DNA of 25,817 nt, from assembly GCA_003339415.1 (NCBI GenBank), contig PDHQ01000413.1, positions 1-25,817 on the forward strand. The letters run 5' to 3'. Positions 20,766-25,817 of this stretch are shown here, in pieces. The notes beneath the pieces were generated by a model, which saw only the letters and a program-made list of their open reading frames with translations, was not told where the DNA came from and did no database searches. Position 1 is the first letter of the stretch. Every line of letters begins with the position of its first letter. This stretch comes from Ophiocordyceps camponoti-saundersi (nom. inval.). Lineage: Eukaryota; Ascomycota; Sordariomycetes; Hypocreales; Ophiocordycipitaceae. Position numbers and translations under genes: made by a program.

Positions 20766-22642
20766 ACTTAGCTAAGGTTAAACTTTTATAAATTTTATAA
20801 ACTCCGCGCTTATAGCGACGCGGATATAAACTTCTTATTTTTATATTATAAATAAACTCCCCTCCCTTCGTTACCTTATAATAATAGCTAGCCGCGCTTA
20901 AAGTAACTTTAAAAAAGAGGGTAACGCTATATAAGTTAATTATAACCGCGAAAATTTTTTACCCGGAATATAGCTTTATTTTAAATTATAATAATCTTAA
21001 ACTTAAAAGTTTACTATATTTATTATTTTATTAAAAGCTAAGGTAAATATTAATAAAATTATTTTAAGAGGCGCTTTTATTTTTATATAAGTAATTATTA
21101 AATAAATAGCGGAGTCTAAGAGGGTCCGGGGAGGTGCCCCCCTTACTCTAACTTTATTAGTTAGTAATATCTCCTTAGCTATTATAACCGCGGTTTCCTA
21201 TTTTTTCTATAGCTTTAAGGGGAGCGGAACTCCTCTAATATAAGCTATAATTATAATTAAAATACTAAAGAAAACTATTAAAAAGTAAATTCCTAAGTAA
21301 TATAAGTAATAGCTTATAATTTATTTTAACTTTATAGCTATTTTATCTTAAGTTTAAAGCCTTAAGGTAATTATAATAAATATTAATTATAAATTTTATA
21401 AGTAAAGCTAAGCCCTTATAATAAGGAAATTACTTAATAATAATATTATTATAATATTTTAAAATATTATTTATAAGCTTTAGTTTAATTTAAAATAGCT
21501 TTATATTATTTTTAGAGAAAAGGTATATTTAATTAGCGGAGGTTATACTCTTATTATAAAAAGGGTACTAATATAAGCTTTATAATAAAGTAATAAAAAA
21601 GCTTTTTAGAAAAAGATTAAATTATTAAATAAAATCTTAGTAATATAATTATATATAAAAAATATTATTTTAAAACTTAGCGGAGTTCCTTAATAATTAT
21701 AATTAATAATATAGTAAATATAAATTAAATTTATAATAAAAATATAATAATATAAGCGGAGATCTTTAACGCTAAATTATATATACTAAAAGTTTAACTT
21801 AATAATATTTTAAATATTATTAACTTAGATATATTATTAAATATTATATAATAAAGTTATAATATAATAAGTATTTTACCGCTTTATATATAAAAAGTAA
21901 ATTTATTTACTTTTTAGCTTATAAGAAAAGATTATATTATTACTTTTTTATTAAAAGTTTTACCTTAAGTAAAGTTAACTTTATTTTAAAATAAAAATAG
22001 TATAAGACTAAGTAAAGGATATATATATTACCTAACCTTAAAGGTTTATAAACTAAAACTCTATATATATTACCCCTCCTCCTCCCCTTTTAGCGCTAAT
22101 TAAAAACTAATAATAGCTAAGGCGGAAACGCTAAAAAGCGAATATAATAATATCTTCTTCTTTAACTTTAACTTTATACTTATTTATAGCTTTACTATAA
22201 TAATTTAGCTATCTTTTAAAATTAGCTATTATAAAGTTTATTATAAGATAATAAAACCTTTATATATTCCTAAGCTATATTAATAAGGCCTTAATAGATT
22301 AGATTATTAAGGCCGCTTTAATTAAATATAAGGATTTAATTTATAGCGATAATAATAGCTAAGAAGATAAGTAAGCTATATAGATTTTATATTAGACTTA
22401 GTTTACGCGTATTTTTACTATTATAGAGTCCGCTTTAGGGGAAATATTAGCTTCTAAATTATTAGTTAATACTTAACTTATTAAATATATAAAATATTAG
22501 GTATAAGCGGGGTCTAACCTAAAGCTAAGGTAACGCTTAAGGGGAGGGTTTTACTCTAAGTTTTTTAGTTTTTCCCCCTTTTAAAATATATATAAAATAG
22601 TTCTAAGCTATATAAGGTATATTAGTATATAAATTATTATTA
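20766..22642 (+). mobile_element. R1 copy 2: 1.88-kb element with (TTA)n tail inserted in chromovirus pol
   Basis: R1 separates RNase H from integrase and is flanked by an exact 15-bp direct repeat. It ends in ATT/TTA triplets, and a G-run/C-run dyad (GGGGAGGGTTTTACT ... AGTTTTTCCCCC, about 22540-22580) lies just before the tail in all copies. The internal sequence from 20920 begins with an A/G-rich tract followed by TAACGCTATATAAG, which at first suggested a polypurine tract and LTR. The target duplication length, the triplet tail and the 5'-truncated third copy argue instead for a LINE- or SINE-like element. Frames such as 21121-21240 are open but give only a hydrophobic stretch without a known family. 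It may be non-autonomous. Confidence 0.75.
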
Positions 22643-22657
22643 GTATTATAAGACTTA
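22643..22657 (+). repeat. Right 15-bp target-site duplication of R1 copy 2
   Basis: Exact repeat of 20751-20765. The pol frame resumes in codons beginning at 22658. Confidence 0.8.
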
Positions 22658-23640
22658 GTTTCCTAAAAAGTATATTAAGATATAATAAAAAGAGACTACT
22701 TACTTTTTCTAAAACTATAACTTAAAGTTTAAATTATAAATTACTATATTAATATTAAAGGAAGATTATATTTCCGTAATAAGCTTTAAGTCCTAGGAGC
22801 TTTAATTATTATAATAAAAGACTCTAAGAAGGCGCTAGCCTTTTTATTTAATATATTACGAAATTATCTTATTTAAATAATTTATTACTTAGCCTTAGTT
22901 AGTTATTTTAAAAGGGAAGGTATAATAGCCCTTATAACTTAAGATTTCTTTTAGCTACTTTAATAGTAATATATTTATTAATTCCCTAGGAACTATAATA
23001 CTTATAGTAAAACTAAGGCTTAGAAAAAATATTAAGCTACCCTCCTTAAATTACTACTTATTTTAGATTAATTTTACTAATATATATAAATAAACTTTAT
23101 AATAAACTTCCCGCTTATAAAACGCGGAAATAAGTACTTATAAGTAATTAAAAACTAGCTAAGTAAAGAAATTCTACTTAAGCTAATACCTTCGATAAAC
23201 GCTCCGCTCTATATAAAGTAGTTTCTTTAATATTTTATATAGTTTTATTAGTAGCTAAGTATAATTATAAATAATAAAAAAACTAATTAGATAAGCGAGT
23301 TTTAAAGTTATTTTTACTAACTTTATAAGATTAATTAAATACTTAGTATAGCCTATTACTTATAAACCGATAAGGGATATAAGAAGGTTAATTAAAATAT
23401 ATAAGCTTACTTTTAAGTAGTAGTTTCTTATAATTAGGATAACTAAGATAAATAGCTTTTTATAGCCTAACTTACGCTAAATAGTAAAGTTTACTTAATT
23501 ATAAGAATAACGCTATTTTTCGTAACTTATAAGTTTTAAGCTTTTATAATAGTATTATTAAACTTAGATATTTTATAAGCGTTAATAAAGAATTCTAAAA
23601 GCTAAGTTAAGGATTTTATAAAAAGATTATAATAAATAAT
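22658..23640 (+). pseudogene. Integrase (DD35E) of the chromovirus, catalytic residues lost
   Basis: Integrase inserts the cDNA. Codons begin at positions ≡2 mod 3. An N-terminal zinc-binding region (about 22850-23030) ends in NxNTYSKTKAQ, equivalent to C-TC---KA. The core has Asp1 at 23093 in the QINFI segment (now AAC), Asp2 at 23273 in a II-N-KTN-stop-ISEF segment equivalent to SDRGT-F-SEF (now AAT), and the Glu at 23381 in a QTD-KKVNQ segment equivalent to QTDG--ERVNQ (now AAG). Asp2 to Glu is 36 codons, that is 35 intervening residues, and Asp1 to Asp2 has 59. LSTAYHPQTD reads LSIAYYLQTD at about 23342-23371. Each change fits RIP. Confidence 0.9.
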
Positions 23641-23974
23641 AAACTTCTATTAAGCTGCTAATACCTTATCTTTATAAACTTAAGAGTTTTAAGCTAATAA
23701 GAATTAATAATTAGCTAAACGCTTTAAAGTAAATAATAAAGTTTAGCTTAATTTATATAATTTCCTAAGCGTATAACTTAAGAAGAAGCTTAATTAAAAA
23801 AACGCTAAGTTTATAATAGCGTAAGTTATTAACTTAACTTTTATAAAACTTATAAAATTATTAATAAAAGCTTATAATTACTTTAATATAAATTTACTTA
23901 AAAAAGTAACTTTAAACTTATTATTTAAATAGGAAGTTACTAATTTATAACCCTTAGTAATCTTAGTTAATAAA

Positions 23975-24115
23975 GAAAATAAGTAAAAAGTTAAAAAGAT
24001 TATCTTAGCTAGATAAAAAAAAGTAAGTAAAGGTAAAAGATAAGAGGTTTTTATTAAGTAAAAAGGTTATTAAAACCTAATATTAGAACTTTTAGCAAAA
24101 CTTAAGAGCACTATT
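23975..24115 (+). pseudogene. C-terminal chromodomain of chromovirus integrase
   Basis: In the integrase frame the segment reads KIILARQKKVSKGKRQE followed by VFIKQKGY and NLILELL (stop codons shown as Gln), matching the chromodomain pattern of a charged strand, then Y-VKWKGY, then TWEP. The Trp codons have become TAG or TAA. Chromodomains of chromoviruses bind methylated histone H3 and guide integration. It follows the integrase in the same frame and ends the pol product near 24190. Confidence 0.82.
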
Positions 24116-24190
24116 ACTTTTAATCGCTTTAAAGCTTTATATAATTTAGCTATATATAATAATAAGTAAGATATTAGGAAATATATAGTA

Positions 24191-24340
24191 AAATAGCTAA
24201 TAGAGAATTTATATTTAAAAGCGTATTTTTAAGCGCGGAAAACCCCCCCCTCTTTTTTATAATATTTAGTAGCGCTACTTTTTTATAAATAATAACTCTT
24301 TAGCTAAGTAATAGTAATAGCGCGATAGCGTTAAGGTTAT
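24191..24340. other. Chromovirus 3' non-coding region
   Basis: AT-rich sequence after the pol frame with an eight-C run near 24243. No motif is assigned. Confidence 0.45.
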
Positions 24341-24391
24341 TAGTTTAGCGGCGGCGGCGATAAGTATAGCGGCAGCGGCGGCGGCGGCGTT
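24341..24391 (+). repeat. GCG trinucleotide repeat block
   Basis: Two runs of GCG/GGC triplets, (GGC)4 at about 24349 and a GGCAGCGGCGGCGGCGGCG stretch from about 24371, are separated by TAAGTATA. The triplet carries no CpA, so CpA-directed mutation cannot erode it; one GCA interruption survives at 24373. Confidence 0.65.
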
Positions 24392-24460
24392 ATACTTTAA
24401 AATAATAACTTTTTCCTCTAATATTAAAATATTAGCTAACCTCCTAAAGCTTAAAAGCTT

Positions 24461-24475
24461 ATAAGGAGGGTAATA
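24461..24475 (+). other. Candidate polypurine tract and LTR start
   Basis: AAGGAGGG followed by TAATATT resembles a polypurine tract next to an LTR start (TG changed to TA by RIP), placed about 270 bp after the chromovirus pol. I could not find the matching 5' LTR start, so this is tentative. Confidence 0.22.
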
Positions 24476-25695
24476 TTAAAGATAGCGTTAATATACTCCC
24501 TAAATAAGATAAATTAGCTTTCTATATTTTATATAGCGAGATTAGGGATATAAACTATATAATAAAAGGAGTATTATTATATATAAGCTTAAGCTTAGCT
24601 AATATTATTAAAGCTTAAGCTATTATAATTATTACTTAAAGTATATTATTAGCTTTTATTATTATTAGCGGATATTTAATATTAATAATAATATATTATA
24701 TTATATAAGCTAAAATTAAAAGCTAAGAATCTAATATATAAGTTTAATATAAAAATATATATTTTATATAAAATATATAAGGTTTTTACTTCCCTATACG
24801 CTTTAATATTATAGCTTAATTATAATATTTATATCCTTACTTAATATAGCGAAAGTATAGATACTCTCGAAAAGCCCTCTTATTATTATTATTATCTTCC
24901 TTATCTTCGCCTTTATTATTATTTTCGTTATTAACGGGGCCGGTAATAGGGGCGGGAGGAGAAAAAGAAAAGGAAGCGGGAGCGGGAGCGGGAAACTTAG
25001 CCTAAGATATCTTCTTCCGCGAGGTAAGCTAAGGAAAATATAATATTAGTAAAAGCCGCTAGTTAAGTTAGGAAAAAACTTATTATAATAAGAGAAGAAG
25101 AAGAGGAAAGCTAATAAGGGGCCTTACGCTAAAAGCTTCTTTATATAATAACTTAAGAAATACCTAATAATATTAATAGCGCGTTTTTTTATAATAGATA
25201 AGGCGCCCTTTTAAATATAAGATTAATAAGTTTTATATAATAAACTGTTAGTTAAGTAAAGGAAAAAAGCTTACTTAAGAAAATAAAAAAGGAGAAGTAA
25301 AAAAAAAAAGAAAAAGGAGAAGAAAGCTTAAAATAATAATAACCCCTTAAGGCTAATATATAGCTATAATATTCCTTAAACTAAGAACTAAAAATTAGGA
25401 AATCCGCCTCTAAACTAAGGCCCCTATTATCGCTTTTAATATTTTTATCTTTATTACTATCTTCGTTATCGTTTTTATTATTATTATTATTATTATTTTT
25501 ATTATTCTTATTACTTTTAGTAATAATAATAATATTAGTAATAGTAGTAATAGTAACGGTAGTAGTAGAGTTAATAGTAGCGGTAATAGCGGCGGTAATA
25601 TTTTAAAAATAGCTCTTATACTTACTAGGCTAAAATATCCCTATAAATAGGAAAGATATTAGCATAGTTAAACCCGTAAAGTAGGTAGTAGATTT
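24476..25695. other. Low-complexity AT- and trinucleotide-rich DNA
   Basis: From 24476 to 24850 the sequence is AT-rich with many TAAGCTTAAGC-type words. At 24875-24935 and 25430-25510 the plus strand is rich in ATT triplets and TCTTCG. At 24935-25000 it is G/A-rich with three AGCGGG units. At 25515-25610 it is rich in AGT, AAT, GGT and AGC triplets (Ser/Asn/Gly-like on the plus strand). Similar triplet composition is seen at 12120-12375. No recognisable protein or RNA. Confidence 0.45.
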
Positions 25696-25699
25696 CCTT

Positions 25700-25817
<118 letters not shown>

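Larger units (their letters stand above)
15250..24190 (+). mobile_element. Ty3/gypsy chromovirus with two nested insertions, RIP-inactivated
   Basis: The plus strand holds a possible gag, then protease, reverse transcriptase, RNase H, integrase and a C-terminal chromodomain, the order that defines chromoviruses (Ty3/gypsy). The frame is ≡0 mod 3 from the protease to about 20765 and resumes at 22658 after R1 copy 2. I2 (17700-19408, 13-bp duplication) interrupts RT and R1 copy 2 (20766-22642, 15-bp duplication) interrupts the linker before integrase. Without them the element is about 5.4 kb from gag to the end of pol, a normal size. In-frame stops are TAA/TAG, as expected from CpA mutation. 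The chromodomain would have directed integration to histone H3K9-methylated chromatin, which agrees with a heterochromatic setting. Flanking LTRs are not resolved. Confidence 0.88.

Overview
This window looks like heterochromatin from a filamentous ascomycete (Pezizomycotina) that has been mutated almost to saturation by RIP (repeat-induced point mutation, C-to-T mainly at CpA). By eye I count only about 62 CpA or TpG dinucleotides in 25.8 kb, while CpG, CpC, CpT, ApC and GpT are all common. Bisulfite conversion, an organellar genome or ordinary AT-richness would not give that pattern. As a result ATG is almost absent (about seven on both strands together), CAA, CAG and TGG codons have become TAA or TAG, and no intact protein gene can be called. 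Species cannot be determined from this sequence.

Layout. 1-690: AT-rich DNA with a strongly palindromic GTTAGTTA-rich block (about 355-545). 691-2100: a mostly open but unrecognised frame, strand uncertain. 2150-7110, minus strand: a Tad1-like LINE, with ORF1 carrying CCHC zinc knuckles and ORF2 carrying an AP-type endonuclease and reverse transcriptase. 7320-10810: a roughly 694-bp tandem repeat (R2), split by one copy of a 1.85-kb element (R1). 10811-13560: low-complexity, purine-rich and minisatellite DNA. 13585-13965: a 5'-truncated R1 copy. 13966-15060: AT-rich, unassigned. About 15250-24190, plus strand: a Ty3/gypsy chromovirus with a possible gag, then protease, RT, RNase H, integrase and a C-terminal chromodomain. 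It is interrupted twice, by a 1.7-kb insertion (I2) inside RT and by a second near-full-length R1 copy between RNase H and integrase. 24190-25817: low-complexity trinucleotide DNA ending in a (TAA)n array that runs off the window.

The pieces fit as nested transposon insertions followed by RIP. Target-site duplications (13 bp for I2, 15 bp for R1 copy 2) and the resumption of the interrupted reading frame identify the insertions. Long frames survive without indels (at least 2.6 kb in LINE ORF2), so the damage is nearly all point mutation. Catalytic Asp/Glu codons preceded by T became Asn/Lys, and Cys and His codons became Tyr, as RIP predicts. I found no functional gene, tRNA, rRNA or CRISPR. 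The points most worth following up are the near-total CpA loss with survivors concentrated in the GCA context, the graded mutation of the three R1 copies, and the unclassified elements R1 and I2.
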